Source: Nitrososphaerota archaeon
Lineage (GTDB): Archaea > Thermoproteota > Nitrososphaeria > Nitrososphaerales > Gagatemarchaeaceae
DNA length: 7,181 nt
Direction of reading: 5' to 3'
NCBI GenBank assembly: GCA_003135575.1
Contig: PLCG01000075.1
Span: 1 to 7,181 of the forward strand
The position numbers and the translations under genes were made by a program. The notes under the pieces were generated by a model. That model saw only the letters and a program-made list of their open reading frames with translations. It did no database searches and had not been told where the DNA came from. This document shows positions 1 through 5,462 of this stretch, in pieces; positions within the stretch are counted from its first letter, which is position 1, and every line of letters begins with the position of its first letter.

Positions 1-8
1 CAGTCAGA

Positions 9-1601
9 CTATCCGTAGACAGCCGTCAATGCAATCGTCGTGCTTGTGCTGCCGACACTCAGGGGGTAGAACCTGATGGTCGTGTTGTCCGACCAGTGGC
101 TGAAGGCGTGCCCCATGAAGTCTGATACCGCCACCTGATACGACTGGCCATTGGCAACAGCCGCGCCGCTTGTGGTCGCGGGGATTACGGTCAGCGAGCA
201 CGGAGCGAAGCAGCTCTGGAGCAACACGCCGTTCTGCCATAGCGTCGTGTAGAGGCCTGTTATGGGATTCCCGGACGCGTCAACTGCGTTCACGGAGATG
301 GTCGAGGAGTCCGCCGGAGCCGGTTGGCAGGTGTTCCTGTATACCGCCGTGAATGTTGTCGCGGACGCTATTGAGAACGCCCTGTACCTCGACGCGGACC
401 CGGTGTCGGACCAATGGTCAAAGGCGTAGCAGCCGTAATCAAGGACCGCCACGATGTGCGTCATACCGGGTATGACTGGGATGGTGTACGGGGTGAAGCC
501 GGACGACGTCGTCATTTCGTTCCAGCAGTTGAAGAGCACGCCGTAGCCGACGAGGGCCGTGCCATTGGCGTTCACGGCGTTAACGGTCATGATGGCTGGC
601 GAGCCGCTGGGGGGGCATTGTTGCGACGGCGTGGGCACGAACTGGCAGTTCATGGCTGCCGGAGGGTTGTTGTCGACCAAGTTCAGGGCGACCGCATAGG
701 TGAGACCGGAGAAGGTGACCCTCGAACCGTAAGCATTCGTGTAGTAGCCCTCGTAGACTGCGCTGTCACACACGGGCCCTTTACCCGGAGTAGTGCTCGT
801 TGTAGCTGTCGATGTGGTGGTTGTGCCTGTAGTCGAGGTGGAAGTTATCGGTGCGATAACACATGTCTTTGAGATATGGTTGCCTTGCATTGTCACGTCA
901 CCAGTGTTTGCCAAGGCCGCGCCCTGGAGTGATGCTCCTGTTGCGAGTGTGACGCTCGTGTAAGCCATTATCGTTCCTACAAAAGTAGTGCCCGTGCCGA
1001 TAGTAGCACCGCCTGCGCTTGTCACCCAGAACACGTTGCAGGAATTAGCCCCGTTCTCAAGGACTACGCTACCACCTGTTGTAGAAAGCGCACTTGCTAT
1101 AGCCTGTGGTGCTTGGAAGACCCAGACCGAAGCTGAGTTGCCTGCACCATTCAAGGTGAGAGCTCCTCCTGACAGAGTGAACGCCGTAGACGCGGAAGTA
1201 TAGGTGCCCGCGACCAAAGTTTGAGAATCCAAAGCTGTCAATATGCTCGTGGGCGAGTTTGCCATCGCCACTGTGATTGCGCCAGCGAGGTCGGTTTGAG
1301 TCGATGGTGCTGCACCGCTAGGATAATTCGTTCCAGTGATGGTCACGGTTCCACAAATAGTGAAACAGGTTTCAGAGGCAGTAGGAGTCGACCCCACGTT
1401 GCCCGTGATCGTGGTCGTTCCAGTGTTAGTGATACCCGAATATGCAAGCACTGCGAAAGGCGCGGCGGTCCCGAGGGATGGCGTCGCGGCGGAAGCTCTT
1501 GGAAGAGTCCCGAATCCCGCCAGTACCCCTGCGACGAGCAGGGCAGTTACAGCCAGCATCATCATACTTTTCTTCGGCAGACTACTTCCATTCTTTATCA
1601 T
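9..1601 (-). CDS. Secreted ice-binding-like protein (DUF3494) with two C-terminal repeat domains
   Basis: The protein has 530 residues. Residues 1-39 form a signal peptide: basic KK at 10-11, hydrophobic core about 15-30, probable cleavage after ASA (36-38). Residues about 41-245 are a DUF3494 ice-binding-like domain, a right-handed beta-solenoid in characterised members. It shows FAVLAYSGITNTG near the start, VWVFQA at 159-164, and the hallmark NVFWVTS...GTGTTFVGTIMA at 189-213. A Thr/Ser linker follows (about 252-272). Two related domains of about 90 residues follow, ending in FDHWSDTG...FTAVYR (394-422) and FSHWSDN...LTAVYG (500-530). These resemble the InlB-B-like extracellular repeats of cell-surface proteins. 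There is no C-terminal membrane anchor, so secretion is inferred. Twelve cysteines suggest disulfides. ATG 1601 is preferred because a TATA-like CATATG lies about 31 bp upstream. The role is ice-binding by family, but many DUF3494 proteins may serve as adhesins; ice activity is not shown here. Confidence 0.9.
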   Translation of the reverse strand: MIKNGSSLPKKSMMMLAVTALLVAGVLAGFGTLPRASAATPSLGTAAPFAVLAYSGITNTGTTTITGNVGSTPTASETCFTICGTVTITGTNYPSGAAPSTQTDLAGAITVAMANSPTSILTALDSQTLVAGTYTSASTAFTLSGGALTLNGAGNSASVWVFQAPQAIASALSTTGGSVVLENGANSCNVFWVTSAGGATIGTGTTFVGTIMAYTSVTLATGASLQGAALANTGDVTMQGNHISKTCVIAPITSTSTTGTTTTSTATTSTTPGKGPVCDSAVYEGYYTNAYGSRVTFSGLTYAVALNLVDNNPPAAMNCQFVPTPSQQCPPSGSPAIMTVNAVNANGTALVGYGVLFNCWNEMTTSSGFTPYTIPVIPGMTHIVAVLDYGCYAFDHWSDTGSASRYRAFSIASATTFTAVYRNTCQPAPADSSTISVNAVDASGNPITGLYTTLWQNGVLLQSCFAPCSLTVIPATTSGAAVANGQSYQVAVSDFMGHAFSHWSDNTTIRFYPLSVGSTSTTIALTAVYG

Positions 1602-1629
1602 GTTCAGTCCGAATGCAGTGCGCGGGGAA

Positions 1630-1635
1630 CATATG
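1630..1635 (-). promoter_or_regulatory. TATA-like box of the ice-binding-like gene
   Basis: CATATG is centred about 31 bp before the ATG at 1601 on the minus strand. Transcription would start about 25 bp downstream, giving a leader of only a few nucleotides. The spacing matches the other promoters in the window. The motif is short, so support comes mainly from the spacing. Confidence 0.45.
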
Positions 1636-1968
1636 ACTACAGGAGAAAGGCCAATGGGTGCCTCAGCTAGAGGATTGATGTGGTCGGAGGTGCCCTGTTC
1701 TCGGTTTCATAGCAAGGTCGAGGCCTCTAGTCCTCGTCTTCGAGTGCGTGATATGCGAGAAAATAATTCGTCTCGATAGGAGAGACTCGAGCTCTCCTCT
1801 GAAGCCTGGTCATCGTCCATCGTGATTGTTGAGGCAAGTTCGCTTCGAAGCTCCAGATGTCTTGGAGATGAAAAACCTCGCCGATCATCAGGCCATGGTC
1901 ATTCTGAACGCGAGAAAAACCCACACCGCAGCGTCTATCCAGCTGCGTTTCGGCAGTCGGAGCCCATC

Positions 1969-1975
1969 AAAAAAA
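1969..1975 (-). terminator. Oligo-T terminator candidate for winged-helix gene A
   Basis: A run of seven A on the plus strand reads as T7 on the minus strand, about 45 nt after the stop codon of winged-helix gene A. It directly follows a GC-rich stretch. Archaeal RNA polymerase commonly terminates at oligo-T tracts in the non-template strand, so this is the best terminator candidate for that gene. A second, weaker T5 lies at about 1915-1919. Confidence 0.5.
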
Positions 1976-2008
1976 CCCCGCCCCGCCGTCCGGCATAGGA
2001 AGCTCTTG

Positions 2009-2026
2009 AAGCTGAGATCTCAGCTT
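2009..2026. repeat. 18-bp perfect palindrome over the stop codon of winged-helix gene A
   Basis: AAGCTGAGATCTCAGCTT equals its own reverse complement over all 18 bases. It includes the last Ser codon and the TGA stop of gene A. Chance expectation for a perfect 18-bp palindrome in 7.2 kb is about 0.03 (7181/4^9). It could bind a dimeric protein, or fold in RNA as a stem of about 7 bp with a 4-nt loop. Which of these applies cannot be read from the sequence. Confidence 0.6.
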
Positions 2027-2334
2027 GGAATAGCCATCTTCGAAGTCGGGTACAACAGGCCTTCCGCGCCCGGAATCGGCTCGGAAAAGACCGACTCGAC
2101 GTCCGCGAAGCGTCGGAGCAGCTTGATGCCATCGGCAGTCGGAACGACGACGACCCCGGATGAGGTCTTTGTGCTTTCTAAGATCCCCTTCTTCTCCATG
2201 GTGTCCAACGCTGTGTTGAGGACGTTCCAAGCCAGGTTCGCCTTGTACATGATGCGAGTCCGTTTCATCCCTCTCTCCTCAGCTACGACCTTCATGATGT
2301 CCATGAAGATCTCCAGTTTCGACCTGCGAATCAT
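2020..2334 (-). CDS. Winged-helix DNA-binding protein A (HTH_45 type)
   Basis: The 104-residue protein fits the small archaeal winged helix-turn-helix family (HTH_45, SSO10a-like). The first helix spans residues about 4-19 (SKLEIFMDIMKVVAEE). The family hallmark MKRTRIMYKANLAWNVLNTA covers about 23-42, and the recognition helix lies in 34-50. A beta wing follows at about 55-68 (SSGVVVVPTADG) and a final helix at 69-80. The remaining C-terminal tail of about 24 residues is unlike the other two paralogues here. It presumably acts as a dimeric transcription regulator or chromatin-associated protein; its target is unknown. It lies divergent from the zinc-microprotein genes and upstream of the ice-binding-like gene on the same strand. 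An internal ATG at 2304 is possible but would remove the first helix. No clear TATA box is seen; a 10-bp inverted repeat sits about 40 bp upstream. Confidence 0.85.
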   Translation of the reverse strand: MIRRSKLEIFMDIMKVVAEERGMKRTRIMYKANLAWNVLNTALDTMEKKGILESTKTSSGVVVVPTADGIKLLRRFADVESVFSEPIPGAEGLLYPTSKMAIPS

Positions 2335-2370
2335 TGCTGCTACTAGGTAGCCGGGGTCATTTCATTGACG

Positions 2371-2395
2371 GATGATGATGTAGGGCATCATCGTC
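2371..2395. promoter_or_regulatory. Inverted repeat upstream of winged-helix gene A, operator candidate
   Basis: GATGATGATG (2371-2380) and CATCATCGTC (2386-2395) pair over 10 positions with one G-T mismatch, separated by TAGGG. The element lies 37-61 bp before the start of gene A, in the 211-bp gap between divergent gene A and the first zinc-microprotein gene. That is a suitable place for autoregulation. The ATG-repeat composition makes chance symmetry easier, so support is moderate. Confidence 0.4.
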
Positions 2396-2510
2396 TAGAG
2401 AACTCTTCTGGGTGCGTAATCCTCTATTCTGAGCGTAATCGGCGAAGCGGGCAGCTTGCACCTGGCTACATGTTAGGAACCGCTGTTACTTCACTATGAC
2501 GCGCAAGCCC

Positions 2511-2518
2511 CTTAACAA
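2511..2518 (+). promoter_or_regulatory. TATA-like box of zinc microprotein 1
   Basis: CTTAACAA is centred about 31 bp before the ATG at 2546. This would place the transcript start near 2541, leaving a leader of about five nucleotides. It argues against the upstream ATG at 2522, which would lie before the transcription start. Confidence 0.5.
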
Positions 2519-2545
2519 CTGATGAACCTTGGTGCTCGAGTTAGC

Positions 2546-2746
2546 ATGAGGAATCTTTTTGGGAAGACGGGCGTTCTATGCTCTTTTTGCAACAAGAAGA
2601 TCACATCTGACAGGCTAGAGATTTTGGGTTTCCGTTTCCATCGGGCGTGCGCTGATGATGTAGCCGAGGTCTTGGGCAAGGTCAAGACGTTCAGCAAGTG
2701 GATAGACATCCACCCGAGATTGCAATCTTCCGAGTTAGGCGCTTAG
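2546..2746 (+). CDS. Zinc-binding microprotein 1, half-LIM-like (C-x2-C-x16-H-x2-C)
   Basis: The 66-residue protein has four likely zinc ligands: C12 and C15 (LCSFCNKKIT) and H32 and C35 (FHRACAD). The spacing C-x2-C-x16-H-x2-C equals the first zinc module of a LIM domain, including the Ile after the second Cys and aromatic residues before the His. The second LIM module is absent. A predicted helix (about 36-47) and a KTFSKWIDIHP segment follow. No enzyme motif is seen, so a protein- or nucleic-acid-binding role is likely. Residues 11-46 clearly match the microprotein at 3181-3357 in protein and DNA, indicating duplication. The start at 2546 is chosen from the TATA spacing; an ATG at 2522 would add eight residues. 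Confidence 0.7.
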   Translation: MRNLFGKTGVLCSFCNKKITSDRLEILGFRFHRACADDVAEVLGKVKTFSKWIDIHPRLQSSELGA

Positions 2747-2755
2747 TCCATAATT

Positions 2756-2766
2756 CTTAAATAAAA
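2756..2766 (+). promoter_or_regulatory. TATA box of zinc microprotein 2
   Basis: CTTAAATAAAA is the clearest archaeal TATA element in the window. Centred near 2760, it predicts transcription from about 2786. It begins only ten bases after the stop of zinc microprotein 1, so gene 2 has its own promoter rather than depending on read-through. Confidence 0.65.
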
Positions 2767-2790
2767 GTGTGTGTGTCTTGCCGTATCGAT

Positions 2791-3057
2791 GTGCGGGGAT
2801 TGAAGGCATCGATAGAAGATCAGCGAAGGAAGCGCGTTTCTCCGAAAGGTCGCCTTGAGCCCATATGCACGTTGTGCGAAGTGGAGGGGAGGCCCTATGT
2901 GCTAGCCCAATACGAATACGTCGTAGTTTCAACCCAAAATGGAGAGGAAAAGCGGATCACGGCGTGTCCTGACCATGCGGACCGGCTCGACAACGGGAGC
3001 CTGTCCTACAAGGTCGTGAGACGACGGGACGGGGTGGATTGGGGCCACCCGCTGTAG
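2791..3057 (+). CDS. Zinc-binding microprotein 2 (C-x2-C ... C-x2-H)
   Basis: The 88-residue protein starts at GTG 2791, about 31 bp after the TATA centre. The reading frame opens at GTG 2767, but that codon would lie upstream of the predicted transcript start; TTG 2800 is another possibility. Candidate zinc ligands are C26 and C29 (ICTLCEVEG) and C59 and H62 (ACPDHADRL), joined by a probable beta hairpin (YVLAQYEYVVVSTQNGEEKR). This fits a treble-clef-like fold. The N-terminus is strongly basic (QRRKRVSPKGR) and the C-terminus has another basic patch (KVVRRRDG), consistent with nucleic-acid binding by inference. It differs in ligand pattern from its two neighbours and is not their paralogue in any obvious way. 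I do not recognise a named family. Confidence 0.6.
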   Translation: MRGLKASIEDQRRKRVSPKGRLEPICTLCEVEGRPYVLAQYEYVVVSTQNGEEKRITACPDHADRLDNGSLSYKVVRRRDGVDWGHPL

Positions 3058-3062
3058 ACAAG

Positions 3063-3083
3063 AGAATCTGTTTGTCCGATTCT
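3063..3083 (+). terminator. Weak hairpin after zinc microprotein 2
   Basis: AGAATC (3063-3068) and GATTCT (3078-3083) can form a 6-bp stem around a nine-base, T-containing loop, starting five bases after the stop of zinc microprotein 2. It may mark the transcript end. Arms this short occur often by chance. Confidence 0.25.
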
Positions 3084-3180
3084 GGCATTGTCATGACGTA
3101 ACGGATTCATGCCTCGTCGACCCTGTGTTTGGGTAAGAAGACCTTTAGGCGGGGACCGGGCAGAAGGAATCGAACGATTT

Positions 3181-3357
3181 ATGCTGCAATCATTCTCCGA
3201 TGGACGCCCATCTCATTGCTCTCTTTGCGACAAGGATATCACAGAGACGGGGATGCATATCCTAGAGTTTCACTTTCACCTGGCGTGCGCCGGCAACATG
3301 ACCGCCATGCTGCGTCAGATCAACGCCATCACCAATAGGCCACCGCCCGCCCCGTGA
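3181..3357 (+). CDS. Zinc-binding microprotein 3, half-LIM-like paralogue of microprotein 1
   Basis: The 58-residue protein carries C13, C16, H33 and C36 in exactly the C-x2-C-x16-H-x2-C spacing of microprotein 1. The shared pattern is CSxCxKxIT, then ILxFxFHxACA. The matching DNA is also similar (both begin tgctct-tttgc), which suggests a duplication that is not very old. A short helix follows (MTAMLRQIN), then a proline-rich end (RPPPAP) replaces the C-terminal segment of microprotein 1. ATG 3181 is preferred because a TTTAGG element is centred about 35 bp upstream (near 3146). An upstream ATG at 3109 would add 24 residues rich in Arg and Pro with no counterpart in the paralogue. The gene is convergent with winged-helix gene B. 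Confidence 0.65.
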   Translation: MLQSFSDGRPSHCSLCDKDITETGMHILEFHFHLACAGNMTAMLRQINAITNRPPPAP

Positions 3358-3364
3358 TTCCGTG

Positions 3365-3402
3365 CTCCCATTCACGAAAATGAGGAGGGTGCGTGAAGGG
3401 AG
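3365..3402. terminator. Hairpin between convergent genes, bidirectional terminator candidate
   Basis: CTCCC-A-TTCACG (3365-3376) pairs with CGTGAAGGGAG (3392-3402). This gives an 11-bp stem with one bulged A and a 15-nt loop. It fills the 56-bp gap between the 3' ends of zinc microprotein 3 (plus) and winged-helix gene B (minus). Position and symmetry suit transcript-end formation or 3'-end protection for both genes. No long T-tract follows on either strand. Confidence 0.45.
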
Positions 3403-3413
3403 ATTTGCTTATC

Positions 3414-3698
3414 TCACTTTCCCGCCAAGACCGCGGGGATTGCTTCGTCGATCGGGATGAGCTTGCTCAAGTCCTCATAGATGCGAAGGAAGTGCACGCC
3501 TTTTTCGGTGAGCGAGTATATGTGGGAATCTTCATTCCTCATTATCAGCGCGTTGGTCATAAGGAATCCAAGATACTCGTTGATCTGGGCAAAGGATAGG
3601 AACGAGCCGTACATGAGCCTCGTCTTCGTAGCGTTGCCTGCCCTTGCGACGTTGAGGATGTTGGAGGCGATTGCGAACCTGCTGCGGTATTTCATCAT
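3414..3698 (-). CDS. Winged-helix DNA-binding protein B (HTH_45 type)
   Basis: The protein has 94 residues from ATG 3698 (or 93 from the adjacent ATG 3695). An upstream ATG at 3728 would add ten residues that have no counterpart in the family. The first helix covers about 4-18 (YRSRFAIASNILNVA). The hallmark NATKTRLMYGSFLSF and recognition helix span about 21-45, the wing contains HIYSLTEKGVHFL, and a helix continues to about 73 (IYEDLSKL). It aligns with proteins A and C over the RxxxMY(K/G/R)...L core. Phe replaces the usual Trp after the MY motif (LSF versus LAW and TSW), and Gly replaces the basic residue after MY, so DNA preference may differ. Expected role: small dimeric transcription regulator. 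No convincing TATA box is seen upstream. Confidence 0.8.
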   Translation of the reverse strand: MMKYRSRFAIASNILNVARAGNATKTRLMYGSFLSFAQINEYLGFLMTNALIMRNEDSHIYSLTEKGVHFLRIYEDLSKLIPIDEAIPAVLAGK

Positions 3699-3728
3699 TG
3701 ATGAACACCCCAGAGGTCTGAATTCCAC

Positions 3729-4017
3729 TCTTGTGTGATTGCGTTTTGTTGAACGGAATGGATGGGGGTGCTGGTTGTGTTGTTCTGGTGCACTGCTTCT
3801 TCTTCTGTGTTCATAGTTATCTTAGGGAAGGGGGTCCTATATACGAAGAGCCGTCAAAATGGTGAGAAAGACCAAGAGAACGGTCCAAGTTGCTACAAAG
3901 AGTGAGCAATTTGCCCAAGTTCGCCTTGTAGTTGGAGCAAGATGCATTAGTTCCAATTATTTCGCAATTTGTTCGTGTGAATGCCACATCTCAAGTGGCG
4001 GGGGATGCCCTTGCCGT
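3729..4017. other. Gene-poor gap with a TATA box and a doubtful Cys-rich small ORF
   Basis: Between winged-helix gene B and the end of the radical SAM gene there is no secure gene. The left part is T/G-rich on the plus strand. A clear TATATA at 3838-3843 points rightward. A plus-strand ORF (3859-4068) lies downstream, and a minor inverted repeat GCCAC/GTGGC (3983-3987, 3995-3999) sits just beyond the radical SAM stop. Confidence 0.5.
3836..3845 (+). promoter_or_regulatory. TATA box without a secure gene
   Basis: CCTATATACG matches an archaeal TATA element. Transcription would be expected near 3865-3868 running rightward, which would be antisense to the end of the radical SAM transcript. The only downstream frame is the doubtful small ORF at 3859. 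The predicted start falls slightly after its ATG, so the product could instead be a non-coding or antisense RNA. Confidence 0.4.
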
Positions 4018-4068
4018 TCAGTTCCCGATTATTTGCTCTATCGGGAAAAGCCCAGCGAGAACCCCTGA
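3859..4068 (+). CDS. Doubtful 69-residue Cys-rich small ORF
   Basis: The frame starts with a basic segment (MVRKTKR) and has a Cys/Gly-rich centre (ICSCECHISSGGGCPC at about residues 37-52). Five of its six Cys lie in that centre. Its last 51 bases overlap the 3' end of the radical SAM gene in antisense. A TATATA element stands about 19 bp before the ATG, which is too close for the leaderless pattern seen elsewhere. I recognise no family. It may be a metal-binding peptide, a peptide substrate of the nearby radical SAM enzyme, or simply a chance frame; the last is quite possible. Confidence 0.2.
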   Translation: MVRKTKRTVQVATKSEQFAQVRLVVGARCISSNYFAICSCECHISSGGGCPCRSVPDYLLYREKPSENP

Positions 4069-5181
4069 GTAGGGCGCCAACCCGCACTTGTCGCACTGCG
4101 GCTGCAACGCGTCCTTGTTCGCGCTTCCCATGCAGCAGGGCATCTTGATGTTGCCTCTGTAGTCGAGCGGCAGGATCATCCAGTTGGGGCACTTGTATCC
4201 CCAATTGCCGCGCATCAGCTCAAACTGCTCCTTAGAGTTGATCACAAAGTGCTTGTTCTCGTTGCTGCTGTATTCCATGATGCTGTCGATGGTCTTGTTC
4301 CTCTCCTCGCCGAAGGGCAGCCACAGCGGGTCGTCGTCGATGAACGGCGTGTGGAACTGGATGCTTATCCTCCCCGCGATGTCGTCCCACTCGCGAAGTA
4401 CGTCGATCACGGTCTTGTAGTTCAAGGTGTTCAAGGTCATGTTGGCGTCGACCCTTCCACCCGTGTCGACGAAGTTCTTGACGTTCGTCTTCATCCTCGC
4501 ATAGGTGTTCGGGCCGCGGATGCGGTTGTGGGTCTCTTCGGTCCCGTCGACGGACACGAAGTAGAGCCCGTTGATGGGTATCATCGGGTGGGTGCCGTTC
4601 GTGACGACGCTCATCCTGTTCTTCATCTCCTCTGAGAAGACCTTCACGACGTCCTTTCTCAGCATCGGCTCGCCCCCGACGACCGTGACGTTTGCTATCC
4701 TCATCTTCTTGTATGAGTTTTGGATCACCGTTCTCCACTGCTCTGGCGTCAGCTCGCCTGCGGTCGGCTCCCTCGTCGTCCACCAGTAGCAGTGCACGCA
4801 CTTTAGGTTGCAGACGTTGACTATGTCGGCCGACCCGAAGAGCGGGGTCTTGACCCCCTCCCTCAGCTTCCTCCACCAGTGGAAAAGGTCGCCGCCCCTG
4901 TTGTCCCTCACGAAGTTGCTGACGGATTTCAGATAGTCCGCCGGCGTCGGGTTGGCAGCAAGCCCCGGGAGCGTCTTGACGAGACGCGGGAGGTTGACCA
5001 CGTCCTGGTAGGCTGCCTTCACCTTCTGTCCGGAGGACTTTCTCTCCAACTTCAGGTCGATGTATGCCTCGTTCTGCCTGAGCCTCCCACCAGAGACCTT
5101 CTCGACAAACCTCTGAGCGAACTCCTCCTCAGACCAACCAAAATATTCCCGCTGGAACGGATCGGGAGTTTGCAATGCCAT
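4018..5181 (-). CDS. Radical SAM enzyme with SPASM/twitch-like cysteine tail
   Basis: The 387-residue protein has the radical SAM cluster motif C124-x3-C128-x2-C131 (VCNLKCVHCYWW), which binds the [4Fe-4S] cluster that cleaves S-adenosylmethionine. VVGGEPMLR at 167-175 is the GGE motif that contacts SAM, and YFVSVDGTEETHNRIRG at 207-223 is the usual beta-strand motif of this superfamily. The tail has C331, then G343, C349, C350, C363 and C366 (CPNW, KMPCCMG, CDKCGL), a pattern like SPASM or twitch domains that hold auxiliary iron-sulfur clusters. An N-terminal region of about 110 residues precedes the barrel and has no motif I recognise. Known enzymes with this plan modify peptides, cofactors or lipids; the substrate here cannot be inferred. 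The start is 39 nt after the csbD stop, with no TATA at the usual distance and a weak GAAGGT upstream, so co-transcription with csbD is plausible. Confidence 0.9.
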   Translation of the reverse strand: MALQTPDPFQREYFGWSEEEFAQRFVEKVSGGRLRQNEAYIDLKLERKSSGQKVKAAYQDVVNLPRLVKTLPGLAANPTPADYLKSVSNFVRDNRGGDLFHWWRKLREGVKTPLFGSADIVNVCNLKCVHCYWWTTREPTAGELTPEQWRTVIQNSYKKMRIANVTVVGGEPMLRKDVVKVFSEEMKNRMSVVTNGTHPMIPINGLYFVSVDGTEETHNRIRGPNTYARMKTNVKNFVDTGGRVDANMTLNTLNYKTVIDVLREWDDIAGRISIQFHTPFIDDDPLWLPFGEERNKTIDSIMEYSSNENKHFVINSKEQFELMRGNWGYKCPNWMILPLDYRGNIKMPCCMGSANKDALQPQCDKCGLAPYSGVLAGLFPIEQIIGN

Positions 5182-5220
5182 GCTCTGTTTGAAACCTTCG
5201 CTGATTCAGCCAGGACCTGT

Positions 5221-5397
5221 CTACTTAGTCTTTCTGGCTCTTCTCTGTGCTTTTCCTAGGTTCTCTCTAGCTTTGCCCTGGACCTGCTCGATCTTGCCTT
5301 TGACCTGCTCCTTCTTGTCATTCCTCAACTTGCCTACTTCTTCGCGTATCTTTCCCTTGATTTGCTTACCTTTTCCCCTTAGCTCGTTCTCGCTCAT
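5221..5397 (-). CDS. CsbD family stress protein
   Basis: The 58-residue, highly charged helical protein begins MSENELRGKGKQIKGKIREE, the typical CsbD N-terminus. It contains repeated GK(G/I/A) helical units (GKGKQIKGKI, VKGKIEQVQGKA) and a basic end (AQRRARKTK). CsbD proteins are small, abundant, stress-induced proteins of uncertain biochemical role, best known from the bacterial general stress response. ATG 5397 is chosen because it matches the family N-terminus; upstream ATGs would add up to 31 residues without family resemblance. The gene is divergent from winged-helix gene C and lies just upstream of the radical SAM gene on the same strand. A weak CCATAAG on the minus strand near 5419-5425 could be its promoter, but the spacing (about 25 bp) is short. 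Confidence 0.85.
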   Translation of the reverse strand: MSENELRGKGKQIKGKIREEVGKLRNDKKEQVKGKIEQVQGKARENLGKAQRRARKTK

Positions 5398-5462
5398 GAC
5401 GATGACATGCGGCGTGCGCTTATGGAAGTTCGGAGACCATCCTCTAGAACTCCCCTCCATAG

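Larger units (their letters stand above)
1602..2019. other. Intergenic stretch between the ice-binding-like gene and winged-helix gene A
   Basis: I see no convincing gene in these 418 bases. The open frames here have no recognisable motif and lack the composition of their neighbours. The stretch holds the TATA-like box near 1630, an inverted repeat with 7-bp arms (AGGAGAG at 1778-1784, CTCTCCT at 1792-1798), a 10-bp palindrome GCTTCGAAGC at 1842-1851, the A7 tract at 1969-1975, and part of the 18-bp palindrome at 2009-2026. Its length is generous for this compact region, so an unrecognised small RNA or regulatory role is possible. Confidence 0.5.

Noticed and set aside
414..872. Plus-strand frame of 152 codons
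   Set aside because: It is antisense to the repeat domains of the ice-binding-like gene and has no recognisable domain.
1778..1798. Inverted repeat AGGAGAG/CTCTCCT with 7-base spacer
   Set aside because: Seven-base arms with short spacers are expected several times in this length, and no gene start or end is close; mentioned only in the gap description.
1826..2350. Plus-strand frame of 174 codons
   Set aside because: It lies antisense over winged-helix gene A and non-coding sequence, has no recognisable motif and no promoter, whereas gene A has a clear family match.
2414..2440. Direct repeat GCGTAATC at 2414-2421 and 2433-2440 before the zinc-microprotein island
   Set aside because: Eight-base repeats are common by chance, and the pair lies over 70 bp from the nearest likely promoter.
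4232..4876. Minus-strand frame of 214 codons inside the radical SAM gene
   Set aside because: It is extremely rich in Arg, Asp, Glu and His with no motif, and overlaps the clearly coding radical SAM frame on the same strand; it is a composition shadow.
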